Source: Candidatus Krumholzibacteriota bacterium (lineage in GTDB: Bacteria > Krumholzibacteriota > Krumholzibacteriia > LZORAL124-64-63). Taken from it: DNA of 61,708 bases. The DNA lies in assembly GCA_024275485.1 (NCBI GenBank), contig JAJRZA010000012.1, positions 1 through 61,708 on the forward strand, written 5' to 3'. Positions 1 through 8,017 of the stretch are shown in pieces. The notes under the pieces are model-generated. The model ran no database searches. It saw only the letters and a list, made by a program, of their open reading frames with translations, and had not been told where the DNA came from. Position 1 is the stretch's first letter. Each line of letters opens with the position of its first letter. The position numbers and the translations under genes are program-made.

Positions 1-254
1 CCCTTGGGGTCAATTTCTTGGCTTTGGGCCAAGTAGAGCCCATAACTTCAATGATTTCGTTTAATCTTGGGGTAAAGTGATTTTGGTGCCGTCTGAAACC
101 AAAATGGTTTCAAGAAGTTACTCGCATCGCAAATGCCTCGTCAAGGTATTGTTTGACTGCTGAACTGAAGGTAGCGATGTGTTAAGTTCACAACAGGTTG
201 GCCTTCATAAAGAATGGCAACCGGATGCAGGTACTCCTTCCGGGAAGATCCACC

Positions 255-689
255 ATGATTAAAATCATTGCCGTGGGCAAAATGAAGGACAAAAGACTCC
301 GCCAACTGGCCGATGATTTTCTCCAACGCCTGCGCCCCATGGCCCCGGTGAAAACCCTTGAAATCAAAGACAGCAAACCGGAAAAGGAAGGCCGTGAAAT
401 GGTGGCCCTGCTCGGTTCCCCCGACGGCAATACCCTGGTGATCGCCATGGACGAAAAAGGGGACAACCTGACCAGTGAACAGTTCGCCAAGGTGCTGGGC
501 CAGCACGGGTCGATCAGCCTGTTGATTGGCGGCGCCGACGGATTGGGCTCCGAAGCACGTCGCAGGGCCGATCGCACCCTGCGCCTGTCCAGTATGACCT
601 GGACACACGAAATGGCACGGGTCCTGCTTATTGAGCAGGTCTATCGAGGATTCAGCATTTTAAAGGGGCGACCTTATCATCGCGGTTGA
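255..689 (+). CDS. rlmH: 23S rRNA (pseudouridine1915-N3)-methyltransferase RlmH
   Basis: This 144-residue protein matches the SPOUT-family methyltransferase RlmH, which methylates N3 of pseudouridine 1915 in helix 69 of 23S rRNA using SAM. The N-terminus MIKIIAVGKMKD, the central LLIGGADGLG loop (the trefoil-knot SAM site) and the C-terminal LLIEQVYRGFSILKGRPYHRG are all family signatures, and the protein ends in the expected place. The reading frame is open further upstream (to 198), but only the ATG at 255 gives the family's normal N-terminus and length. The next long frame overlaps its stop by four bases, although the real start of that neighbour is probably further downstream. Confidence 0.96.
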   Translation: MIKIIAVGKMKDKRLRQLADDFLQRLRPMAPVKTLEIKDSKPEKEGREMVALLGSPDGNTLVIAMDEKGDNLTSEQFAKVLGQHGSISLLIGGADGLGSEARRRADRTLRLSSMTWTHEMARVLLIEQVYRGFSILKGRPYHRG

Positions 690-781
690 TCCATGGCCCC
701 TTTGGCCTATACTATTGGCACTCCGGCCTGCGCAGGCTGGCCAGAAGCATTCCCGACAACTGCCGACAGGACTTTGACGCC

Positions 782-1555
782 ATGACTATTTGCTCTCGAT
801 TTTTTTCCCGCCCTTTGCCGGTAACCCATTGTTTGATACTGGGCCTGCTGATGGCCCTGCCTGCCCTGGGCCAGGCCGCCACCCTGGAAATCATCGGTCC
901 AGCCGGTGCCACCGTGGTGGTTAACGATCGGATCATGGGTTTTCTTCCCCTTGACAACCCCCTGACCCTGGGCCCCGGCCAATATGTCATCAAAAGCGAA
1001 CTGCCGGGATATCTTCCTTTCGAAACAACCGTGACCCTGGGTGAGGTGACCGACTGGGAGCGTCTGCAAATCCGCCCGGTTATCATGAACAAAAAAACCG
1101 CCTGGACCAGCAACCTTATTTTTGCCGGTATGGGCCAGCATTATATGGGAAAATCCTTCAAGGGATATTTTTTCAACGCGGTCGAAGCCGGAGGTTTGGT
1201 GGTTGCAATTGGCGGCGAACTTCAACGCGCCAACTTTCGCAAGGACTACCTGCTCTTGAAAAGCAAATATGATTCAGCCATCAATGCCACCGATCTGGAA
1301 TATTATCAGGGATTGGCCGACAAGGCCTACAGCGACATGGAAGATATGGAGAATCTGCGCAACACCGGCCTGCTGGTCGCTGGCGGTGCCATTGTCCTGA
1401 GCATTCTTGACGCGGTGTTCCTTTTTCCCGGAGCAGAAGTTGGACCAGGGGAAGTACCCCTGCAAACCGGATCCATCGAATTTGACGGGCCGGGTTTTTC
1501 CGGCAACCAAAACCCTCTGCAAACCGTGCACGCCGGCTTCAAGCTGGAATTTTGA
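782..1555 (+). CDS. PEGA-domain membrane/envelope protein (DUF5683-like)
   Basis: The product is about 257 residues. It starts with a signal-peptide-like segment (LILGLLMALPALGQA) and continues with a PEGA-type beta domain (EIIGPAGATVVVNDRIMG ... GQYVIKSELPGYLPFE), a fold common in surface proteins. A second half has hydrophobic stretches (LIFAGMGQHYMGKSFKGYFF; LLVAGGAIVLSILDAVFLF) resembling the DUF5683 membrane region. The frame is open back to 686, but those extra residues are not signal-like, so the ATG at 782 is preferred. It lies 20 bp before the next lipoprotein gene and is probably cotranscribed with it. The specific function is unknown. Confidence 0.7.
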   Translation: MTICSRFFSRPLPVTHCLILGLLMALPALGQAATLEIIGPAGATVVVNDRIMGFLPLDNPLTLGPGQYVIKSELPGYLPFETTVTLGEVTDWERLQIRPVIMNKKTAWTSNLIFAGMGQHYMGKSFKGYFFNAVEAGGLVVAIGGELQRANFRKDYLLLKSKYDSAINATDLEYYQGLADKAYSDMEDMENLRNTGLLVAGGAIVLSILDAVFLFPGAEVGPGEVPLQTGSIEFDGPGFSGNQNPLQTVHAGFKLEF

Positions 1556-1575
1556 TTTAAGGGAGCCGCCAAGCC

Positions 1576-3372
1576 ATGCCTTTACGCAGGACAATCATTC
1601 TGGCCACGATGTTGGCCCTGATATCAATCCCCGCCGTGTCGTTGCTGTCTGGATGCGACAGCAAGCCGGACACGCCGGCCTACGACAATCCATTCGACCC
1701 CAACGGGCCCAACGCTGGCGATCCATTCAACCTCGTGGCCACTCTTGGCGATACCACCATCAGCCTGATCTGGGATCAACCCCAGGGCTACAACCTGGTC
1801 ACCTATGAAGTCATGCACAGCACAAACATGTTTGAGGAATTCTTTTCGGTGGGCTCCGTGGAAGCCAATGCCTTGGATACGGCCTTTTTCACCTATGACA
1901 ACCCCGAACCCACAACCACCCACTATTTCAAAATCCAGGCCTTCGACGCCGCGGGCAACTTCACCCTGATCTCCCACATTGTACCTGCTTCTGCTACCGT
2001 GCTTTCCCGGGTTGTTGTAAACGATGGCAGCCGCACCGTCGCCTCTCGAAATCTAAATCTGCAAATCAGCGTTTCGAACGGCGACTCCTTGCGCATCAGC
2101 CAGGCCGGACATCCGGATTCAGAGACCGTTCTGGCCGCCGATATTTCAGGAACCCCGGTGTCCCTGCCCTGGGATCTGGGCCCCGCCGACAACAACGATA
2201 CCACCATGACCCTCCATGTCGTGGTGCAATTCGGCACCAACCTGGGCGACACCAACAAGGTTGAGCTGGAGATAGACTTCTCTCCCCGCCTGGCCCTGGC
2301 CCAGGGCGGCAATCGGGTGGCCTCCCTGACTCCTCTGCTTTCCATTGAGCCCGAAGGCCTGGTATTCATGCGCTTCGCCAGCTCCCAGGAAGATTTGGCA
2401 GCCATGCCCTGGCTCCCCGGCGCCGACACCCATGACCAATATCAACTGATGAATACCGCCAACAACCAAACCATTTTTGCTGAATTTTTGGGAGACTTTG
2501 GTTTTTCCATTTTCCAGCAGTTGAACGTCATACCCGATCTGTTGCTGGATCCCAGCTTTCATTTGACACTTCCCAACGATCACATCACCGATGAGAGCAC
2601 GGTGCAGGGAATTTCCAGCGCCAACGCCACTTTGATGCGCTTCAGTGAAAGCCTGGATTTTTCCAGCGTTCCCTGGATAGCCTACAGTGACACAACCCTC
2701 ATCACCCTCAGCCCGGAACCCGGCGAAAAGATCATTTATGCCCAATACCGCAACGACTTCGCCGAATCACCCATTCTCACCGACTACGTGATCCACATCA
2801 TTCAATCGGTGGAGGTGGCCATAACCGCCCCCGCCGAGGCAGACATGGTCCTTGGCGGATCGTTCCTGTTGGTTCAGGGAACGGCCACGTCCCCGTCCGG
2901 CACTGCTCGCGTGGATTCGGTCATGTTCGATGGCGGCAGTGGGTTTGAAATCGTTGAAGGCACCGACAACTGGTCCCTCAACTGGGAAATCCCTCGTTTT
3001 GAAACGGACACCAACCTGATCATAAGAGCCCGGGCCTGGGCTGATGGAGATTCCGTCACCACGGCCCTGAACCTGGTTGTCACCCAATTGATGGTGGGCA
3101 TCTCCAGCCCAGCCGAAGGTGACACGGTGATCAGCGACACGGACGTGGAAATTTCCGGGTTCTCCCAGGCCGCCACCGGTGGTGCCGCTGTGGATTCGGT
3201 CACGGTGACTATTGATGATGAGACGATGGTTGCGGTGGGGACCAACTCTTGGACTTTTGACTGGCATCCTGATGCAGTGGCGGAAGAAGTTGAGACGGTG
3301 ATCACTGCCACTGTGCATGCTGGCGTCGGTCAGTATAGTGTTTCGAAAAATATTTTTGTGGTTCCCCAGTAA
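1576..3372 (+). CDS. Large lipoprotein with fibronectin-III and Ig-like repeats
   Basis: This 598-residue protein begins with a type II signal peptide whose lipobox LLSG|C places the lipidated cysteine at residue 27. Next comes a segment (DNPFDPNGPN) typical of lipoproteins in this bacterial group, then a fibronectin type III-like domain (about residues 45-140: NLVATLGDTTISLIWDQP ... HYFKIQAFDAAGNFT). Several beta-rich repeats follow; two near residues 410-590 each open with an 'I-x-x-P-A-E-G/A-D' Ig-like strand and contain 'VDSV'. It is presumably an outer-membrane-anchored structural or adhesive protein. No catalytic motif is visible. Confidence 0.75.
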   Translation: MPLRRTIILATMLALISIPAVSLLSGCDSKPDTPAYDNPFDPNGPNAGDPFNLVATLGDTTISLIWDQPQGYNLVTYEVMHSTNMFEEFFSVGSVEANALDTAFFTYDNPEPTTTHYFKIQAFDAAGNFTLISHIVPASATVLSRVVVNDGSRTVASRNLNLQISVSNGDSLRISQAGHPDSETVLAADISGTPVSLPWDLGPADNNDTTMTLHVVVQFGTNLGDTNKVELEIDFSPRLALAQGGNRVASLTPLLSIEPEGLVFMRFASSQEDLAAMPWLPGADTHDQYQLMNTANNQTIFAEFLGDFGFSIFQQLNVIPDLLLDPSFHLTLPNDHITDESTVQGISSANATLMRFSESLDFSSVPWIAYSDTTLITLSPEPGEKIIYAQYRNDFAESPILTDYVIHIIQSVEVAITAPAEADMVLGGSFLLVQGTATSPSGTARVDSVMFDGGSGFEIVEGTDNWSLNWEIPRFETDTNLIIRARAWADGDSVTTALNLVVTQLMVGISSPAEGDTVISDTDVEISGFSQAATGGAAVDSVTVTIDDETMVAVGTNSWTFDWHPDAVAEEVETVITATVHAGVGQYSVSKNIFVVPQ

Positions 3373-3377
3373 TAAAA

Positions 3378-3405
3378 CGAGAGCCGGGATTTCTCCCGGC
3401 CCTCG
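3378..3405. terminator. Hairpin between convergent genes
   Basis: The arms CGAGAGCCGGGA and TCCCGGCCCTCG pair at 11 of 12 positions around a 4-base loop. It sits between the stop of the lipoprotein gene and the stop of the convergent minus-strand gene. There is no strong T-run on either side, so its role as a terminator is inferred from position and stem strength. Confidence 0.6.
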
Positions 3406-3434
3406 CATTACCTTAACGGTCAGTCAAACTTGAC

Positions 3435-4508
3435 TTACCGGTACAGGCTCTTAACGCCGTCGAAAGTAATGCTTTCGGTGGCGACAGTGCCCTCAAGGCC
3501 TACGAAGTCACTAACCCACATGTACTCGTTACCAACAAATCCGCCAGGAGCGGCGAAGACAGAAGGTCCAACCCACAGCCACACGATGGAACCAGGGGCG
3601 CCCTGGATAATCATGGTCGCGGGGGCACAGGGGCCAACCGTGATCTGATCGGCCACGGCAACAGCGCCACAGTCTTGGGGCTCGAGCAGGAAGCCAAGGG
3701 TCTCTTGCTCAGCATCAAGGGTCCACTCGAGAACACCAGTTGCACCGATCATGCCGATGAACCAGTCAGTGTCACGGGAGTTTCCGCCACCGTCATTGAG
3801 GTACCAGCCGGATTGGCCACAGTAGGTCAACATTTCGAACTCATTGGCAACAGGAAGAATCGAGAAGGGGTTGCCGAATTCGGGGCTGTTACAGCCACCA
3901 TTCCAGCTGTCCATGTAACCGTCTACGAGTTCAGGTTCGCCTTCGTCGTCGGGACAGTCAATGATGCAGGGAGGAGGAGGAGTGAAGGCCTCAATGTTCA
4001 AGATGTAATCGCCAGCGTCTCCACCATAACCGTCAATGACGATGTGGTAGGTGGTGCCACCAGTCAGGAATGCTTCTTCGATAAAGGAGACGTATACGCC
4101 ACAAACATCATCGAAGTAGAAATCGTCGTTACAGCCAACGACGGCCATTCCAGGACCATAGATGAAGGTCTTGGTGTCATAGCCAGAGCCACACAGGTCC
4201 ACGCTGATGATTTCATCAACTGCAGGAGTATAGGCATAAACTACATCAGCGCTGGTAGAGCCACCGTAAGGGCACGCTACATCGTAGTCATCGATGTTGT
4301 CGGAAGTATTGCCAGTGTCGGAAAAGGGAAGGCCGGGGATAACAACGGCGGTTCCGATGTCTTCTCCGCCTTCACGGCCGTCAGGGGTGCCGGGATTCAT
4401 ACCGACGTGGTAGTTGTCTTTGGTGTCCTTTGGCGTGTTGCCCAGATCAGCAGCAGCCGCGAAACCAACCAGAGCGATCATCAGCACAAACGCTAACAAG
4501 TGACGCAT
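3435..4508 (-). CDS. Secreted PPC-like protein with C-terminal TFDxxKSxYR tag
   Basis: The product is 357 residues with a clean signal peptide (MRHLLAFVLMIALVGFAAA) and is presumably exported. Residues about 45-160 resemble a PPC-type (peptidase pre-C-terminal) beta-sandwich: 'ADVVYAYTP', 'TFIYGPG', 'CNDD', 'YHIVIDGYGGDAGDYILNI'. A second beta-rich region with paired cysteines follows. The extreme C-terminus (ATESITFDGVKSLYR) nearly matches that of the unrelated-length secreted protein at 40605-41531. The ATG at 4508 was chosen because a GGGAGA ribosome site lies just upstream and the signal peptide begins there; the frame stays open to 4652 without extra signal. The function is unknown and there is no visible protease active site. 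Confidence 0.75.
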   Translation of the reverse strand: MRHLLAFVLMIALVGFAAAADLGNTPKDTKDNYHVGMNPGTPDGREGGEDIGTAVVIPGLPFSDTGNTSDNIDDYDVACPYGGSTSADVVYAYTPAVDEIISVDLCGSGYDTKTFIYGPGMAVVGCNDDFYFDDVCGVYVSFIEEAFLTGGTTYHIVIDGYGGDAGDYILNIEAFTPPPPCIIDCPDDEGEPELVDGYMDSWNGGCNSPEFGNPFSILPVANEFEMLTYCGQSGWYLNDGGGNSRDTDWFIGMIGATGVLEWTLDAEQETLGFLLEPQDCGAVAVADQITVGPCAPATMIIQGAPGSIVWLWVGPSVFAAPGGFVGNEYMWVSDFVGLEGTVATESITFDGVKSLYR

Positions 4509-5101
4509 GATAGGGTCTCCCATTCTTGGAACGATTCGGATTTCCCCCGGATGAGGAAATCTCCTAGTGTTGTACGAAGACAAACCTGCTATTGGCGAGC
4601 GTTTGTCCCGCGCAATATCCCCCGATAGAGCATAATAGGCTACGGGCGACAAATTAATTGTGAAAAGATAAAACCCGCCGACAACATTAGATGATTTGCT
4701 TAGATGTCGTTCTTATTGATCGCGAGCTTCATTTATCACAACAAAGGGATTCTAGCACGTCTGTTTTGCCATGTAAACACTAAACTTCCCTTGTTCTCAT
4801 TTTTATTGCGGATCGGATATAAAGAAACCATTATAAACATCTTCGTTGATTTTCGATGACCAGCCGCTTTTTTGTGCATCAAAACTCTTTGAAATCAATC
4901 AGTTTGCTGTCCTTCAATGGCTTATCCGAATCAGTGGCTACCCTGATAATTATCGCGAAATCAATTTGTGGCGAAATAAAATTTTCATCGTGGTACAAGA
5001 AACCCGGAAATATTGGAAAATGATATGGACAAATCCCCCCATCAGGTTTTTTCTTCATCCAAGTGATGACTGCAAACACACCACTTTCCGAAAGGTTCAT
5101 C
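4509..5101. other. AT-rich intergenic region between divergent genes
   Basis: About 590 bp separates two divergently transcribed genes. It is visibly AT-richer than the flanking coding sequence and must contain their promoters, but I could not pick out a convincing -35/-10 pair on either strand. Short open frames here have no recognisable protein features. Confidence 0.5.
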
Positions 5102-5497
5102 ATGAAAATCACCTTCGCCTGCCCTCATTGCCAATCGGTTTTGAATCCGAGCGTGAAAATTCTTCTGGGAGTCAAATACAAAAAAAAACAAGGTTTGATT
5201 CTTCTGAGCCCACAGCCCGGCAACTACAAGATGATCTGTGACGCCTCGGTTTCGGCTGCTCTCAAACCGGGATCCACCCTCAACTTTTTCTGCCCGGTTT
5301 GCTCCACCGATCTGGTTTCACCTTCAAACGAGAAATTTTCCCAATTGGATATTGTTGATCCGAACAATCAAATCAGAAAAGTGGAATTCAGTCGAGTTTT
5401 CGGGACCCGCGCCACCTTTATCATTGATGGTGATGATGTTACCCCTTACGGTGACGACGTGGACGAATCCGGTATGACCAATTTTTTTGGATCCTGA
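5102..5497 (+). CDS. Small zinc-ribbon protein of unknown function
   Basis: The product is 131 residues. Two CxxC pairs (CPHC near residue 7 and CPVC near residue 65) would form one treble-clef or zinc-ribbon site, separated by a segment with 'KKKQGLILLSPQPGNYKM'. The C-terminal half is acidic (DGDDVTPYGDDVDESG). The ATG at 5102 follows an AAAGG-like ribosome site and places the first CxxC close to the N-terminus, as is usual. The frame is open to 5063, but nothing supports the extra residues. It converges with the next gene, 12 bp apart. The function is not recognised; a metal-binding regulator or accessory protein is possible. Confidence 0.65.
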   Translation: MKITFACPHCQSVLNPSVKILLGVKYKKKQGLILLSPQPGNYKMICDASVSAALKPGSTLNFFCPVCSTDLVSPSNEKFSQLDIVDPNNQIRKVEFSRVFGTRATFIIDGDDVTPYGDDVDESGMTNFFGS

Positions 5498-5509
5498 AAC
5501 AGGATGGAC

Positions 5510-5908
5510 CTAGACTTCCACTCCTTTAGGCATTGGCAGTTCCATGCCACGGAATTTTGGATTTAGATCATCACTCAAATCGAACTCCGAAAATTCCAAT
5601 CGAGGGATCTGAAAGTTGCAATCGCCACACAAAGGGATGACTCCCTCAAAGTGGGATCCTTCCGGCAATTCAGACTCCCCTGCCATGCCAATGCTCCCAT
5701 TCTTTACCAAGTCGGCAAAGCAACCCTGCAATCGGCGAGTCTCCATCACCCAGTTGTCCAGGGCTTTTTCCAGGGTTCGTCGCAAATCCGGCTCATGCAT
5801 TTCTTCAATTATTTTGTCGATGATAAGCAGGCAGCTTCCATAAGAAGCCTGGGCCCTGCCGAAAAGAACACCGTAATCAGCCAAATGTTCACAAAATTCC
5901 TTGGCCAT
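5510..5908 (-). CDS. Hypothetical protein, 132 residues
   Basis: I do not recognise this protein. It has a helical N-terminal two thirds (FCEHLADYGVLFGRAQASYGSCLLIIDKIIEEMHEPDLRRTLEKALDNW) and an acidic C-terminal tail containing a CGDC pair near residue 95. No signal peptide or membrane segment is seen, so it is probably cytoplasmic. Its stop lies 12 bp from the stop of the convergent zinc-ribbon gene. Amino-acid composition and the absence of better frames support it as real, with modest confidence. Confidence 0.5.
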   Translation of the reverse strand: MAKEFCEHLADYGVLFGRAQASYGSCLLIIDKIIEEMHEPDLRRTLEKALDNWVMETRRLQGCFADLVKNGSIGMAGESELPEGSHFEGVIPLCGDCNFQIPRLEFSEFDLSDDLNPKFRGMELPMPKGVEV

Positions 5909-6226
5909 GATTTCTCGATTCTCTGGGTTTATTCCTCAAAAAACACTTGCTTACTACATACTTCGTCCGAAAATCAAAGAGTTTGAATGAGTTTTTTCTT
6001 TTTCTATCCCGCTGCGGAGGGAATTGCCGCCCCAGTCACCATGGCAACACCCATATCCTATCAATTCAGGGGACTTTTGAGGCGCTGAATTGTCATCCAG
6101 TTGTCATAAGTTTTCCTTTCCAACCAACCTATATCTTATTAGAATTTTAACATTCAGGGGATTTGAACCCTTGAAGAACCGGAAGCTTGACCCGGAAACC
6201 CGTTCCCCCTTTTGGAGGCAATTCGC
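5909..6226. other. Upstream region of the octaheme cytochrome gene
   Basis: No gene is evident here. The region holds a tandem TTGTCAT motif at 6090 and 6101, spaced 11 bp (one helical turn), followed 23 bp later by an AT-rich stretch around TATATC at 6130. This could be a regulator site or part of the promoter of the downstream cytochrome gene, but no ideal sigma70 spacing is present. Confidence 0.4.
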
Positions 6227-7690
6227 ATGCGCATGGCAGCCAAAATTTCCCTGTTGTTGGCCACTGTCCTGTTTTTCCAGGCCGGCTTTGTTCTGGCCTT
6301 CGTACTCATCGAAGACCACCAGGACATCGAAGGCCCTTTCATTGACGGCCCCGCCGTGACCGAAGCCTGTCTTGAGTGCCACGAAGAGGTGGCCCACGAC
6401 TTCATGCAGACCTCCCACTGGACCTGGGAACCCATGCAAAATGTCATCGGCAAAGGTGAAATCCCTCTGGGCAAGAAAAACACCCTGAACAACTTCTGCA
6501 TCGCAGTAGCCAGCAACTGGCCCCGCTGCACCAGCTGCCACGCCGGCTATGGCTGGAAAGACGCCAGCTTCGATTTCACCGATGAAACCCACATCGATTG
6601 CCTGGTTTGCCATGACCAGACCGGCACCTACAAAAAATTTCCCACCGGAGCAGGCCATCCTGTTTATGAACCCAAGGAATGGAAAGGCAAGATCTGGGAG
6701 CCTTTGGACCTGGCCAGCCTGGCTCGCAGTGCCGGCGCTCCCAGCCGCAAAAGTTGTGGCTCCTGTCACTTCAACGGCGGTGGCGGCAACAACGTCAAGC
6801 ATGGTGACATGGAAAAAGCCCTCTTGAAACCCTCGCGTGATCTGGACGTTCACATGAGCCCCGATGGCGAAGACTTCAGCTGCGTAGAGTGCCATACAGC
6901 CGAGAAACACGACATCACCGGCAACGCCATGTTCGTCAGCCCCGGTGGCAAGAACCACCTCGAATGCGACAGCTGCCACGATGCCGACGTACACCAAAAG
7001 AAAATCCTGAACTGGCACTACAAATCCATTGCCTGCCAGACCTGCCATATCCCTGAAAATGCCCGGGCCAACCCCACCAAGACCTGGTGGGACTGGTCCA
7101 CCGCCGGCACCAAGCAAAAAGCCGAGAAGGACGAACTCGGCATGCCGACCTTCATCAACAAGAAGGGCTCCTTCAAGTGGGAAACCAACATTGTGCCTAC
7201 CTACGCCTGGTACAATGGTGTTAGCGGTCAGTACCTCCTGGGTGAAGCCATCAACCCCGACGAAGTCACCCACCTGAACTGGCCCATGGGCAACCGCATC
7301 GACCCCAAAGCAAAGATCTTTCCCTTCAAGCTGATGAAGGGGACCCAGCCATACGACAAGAAGGCCAAGATCATCGCCATTCCCAAATTGTTCGGCGAAG
7401 GCGGCTACTGGAAAACCTTCGACTGGGCCAAAGCCCTGACCGCCGGCATGCAGACCGTAGGCAGGGAATTCAGTGGCGAATACGGTTTCACTCCCACCGA
7501 ATCCTACTGGAAGATCAACCACATGGTTGCTCCCAAGGAGAATGCCCTGAATTGCAAGATGTGCCATGCCAAGGACGGCAGTGGACGAATGGATTGGCAG
7601 AAAATGGGGTACGAGAGTGATCCTGCCCGCAAACGTGGGATCTCTCGATATGAACTAAAAGATGCTTACGACAAGGCGCTCTTAAACTGA
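6227..7690 (+). CDS. Octaheme c-type cytochrome, tetrathionate-reductase (OTR) family
   Basis: The protein has 487 residues: a signal peptide (ISLLLATVLFFQAGFVLA) followed by eight CxxCH haem-binding motifs at about residues 48, 101, 125, 177, 219, 247, 270 and 443. That spacing, with a long gap before the last haem, and the overall length fit the periplasmic octaheme tetrathionate reductase family, whose members reduce tetrathionate, nitrite or hydroxylamine in vitro. The physiological substrate here cannot be told from sequence. GGAGG at 6214-6218 sits 8 bp before the chosen ATG; the in-frame TTG at 6212 overlaps that site and is unlikely. It is a single-gene unit with no electron-donor gene beside it. 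Confidence 0.9.
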   Translation: MRMAAKISLLLATVLFFQAGFVLAFVLIEDHQDIEGPFIDGPAVTEACLECHEEVAHDFMQTSHWTWEPMQNVIGKGEIPLGKKNTLNNFCIAVASNWPRCTSCHAGYGWKDASFDFTDETHIDCLVCHDQTGTYKKFPTGAGHPVYEPKEWKGKIWEPLDLASLARSAGAPSRKSCGSCHFNGGGGNNVKHGDMEKALLKPSRDLDVHMSPDGEDFSCVECHTAEKHDITGNAMFVSPGGKNHLECDSCHDADVHQKKILNWHYKSIACQTCHIPENARANPTKTWWDWSTAGTKQKAEKDELGMPTFINKKGSFKWETNIVPTYAWYNGVSGQYLLGEAINPDEVTHLNWPMGNRIDPKAKIFPFKLMKGTQPYDKKAKIIAIPKLFGEGGYWKTFDWAKALTAGMQTVGREFSGEYGFTPTESYWKINHMVAPKENALNCKMCHAKDGSGRMDWQKMGYESDPARKRGISRYELKDAYDKALLN

Positions 7691-7698
7691 TGGTTACG

Positions 7699-7833
7699 TT
7701 CCCCAACTGGGGTGTGTAGACAAGTCTTTCTGCTCCGCGCTTGTGAAGGGCTCCCCTGAACGGGGAGCCCTTCTGTGCTCTGGCCTACGGCCAGAGTCGC
7801 AGAAAGACTTGTCTACACACCCCAGTTGGGGAA
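7699..7833. repeat. 135-bp nested palindrome (35-bp perfect arms with two inner hairpins)
   Basis: The left arm (7699-7733) and right arm (7799-7833) are exact reverse complements over 35 bases. Between them lie two further perfect hairpins: a 12-bp stem at 7745-7756/7762-7773 with a 5-base loop, and an 8-bp stem at 7778-7785/7789-7796 with a 3-base loop. Each long arm also starts with its own small dyad (CCCCAACTGGGG). The whole could fold into a three-way junction as DNA or RNA. It starts 9 bp after the octaheme cytochrome stop, so it may end that transcript, but it is far more elaborate than a simple terminator. It encodes no protein. Confidence 0.93.
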
Positions 7834-8017
7834 AGCAACATTTGTATAAGAGAGTTGTTGGGAGCAGGGAGTTGTGAATATAGTTTTGAGGTAGCAACAT
7901 TTGCCACGGACCATTTCATCGATTTTTCAGGGTAGGGGGTTTGTCTTGCTTTATTGGGGTGGTGGAGCCACGTTTTCCGGATGATGATTTATTCTCTTTC
8001 TCCCTGGGAGTGAAGTT

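Noticed and set aside
1-254. Possible gene or RNA at the left edge
   Set aside because: No frame with protein-like features and no clear RNA fold; only the rlmH upstream region is seen.
6104-7567. A 487-codon open frame antisense to the octaheme cytochrome
   Set aside because: It lies opposite a gene with eight haem motifs and is Gly/Val/Ala-rich without domain features, as expected from codon bias of the real gene.
7699-7833. Nested palindrome as a CRISPR, integron attC or REP element
   Set aside because: It is a single copy in the window with no spacer series, no integrase and no tyrosine recombinase core site, and lacks the usual REP tetranucleotide.
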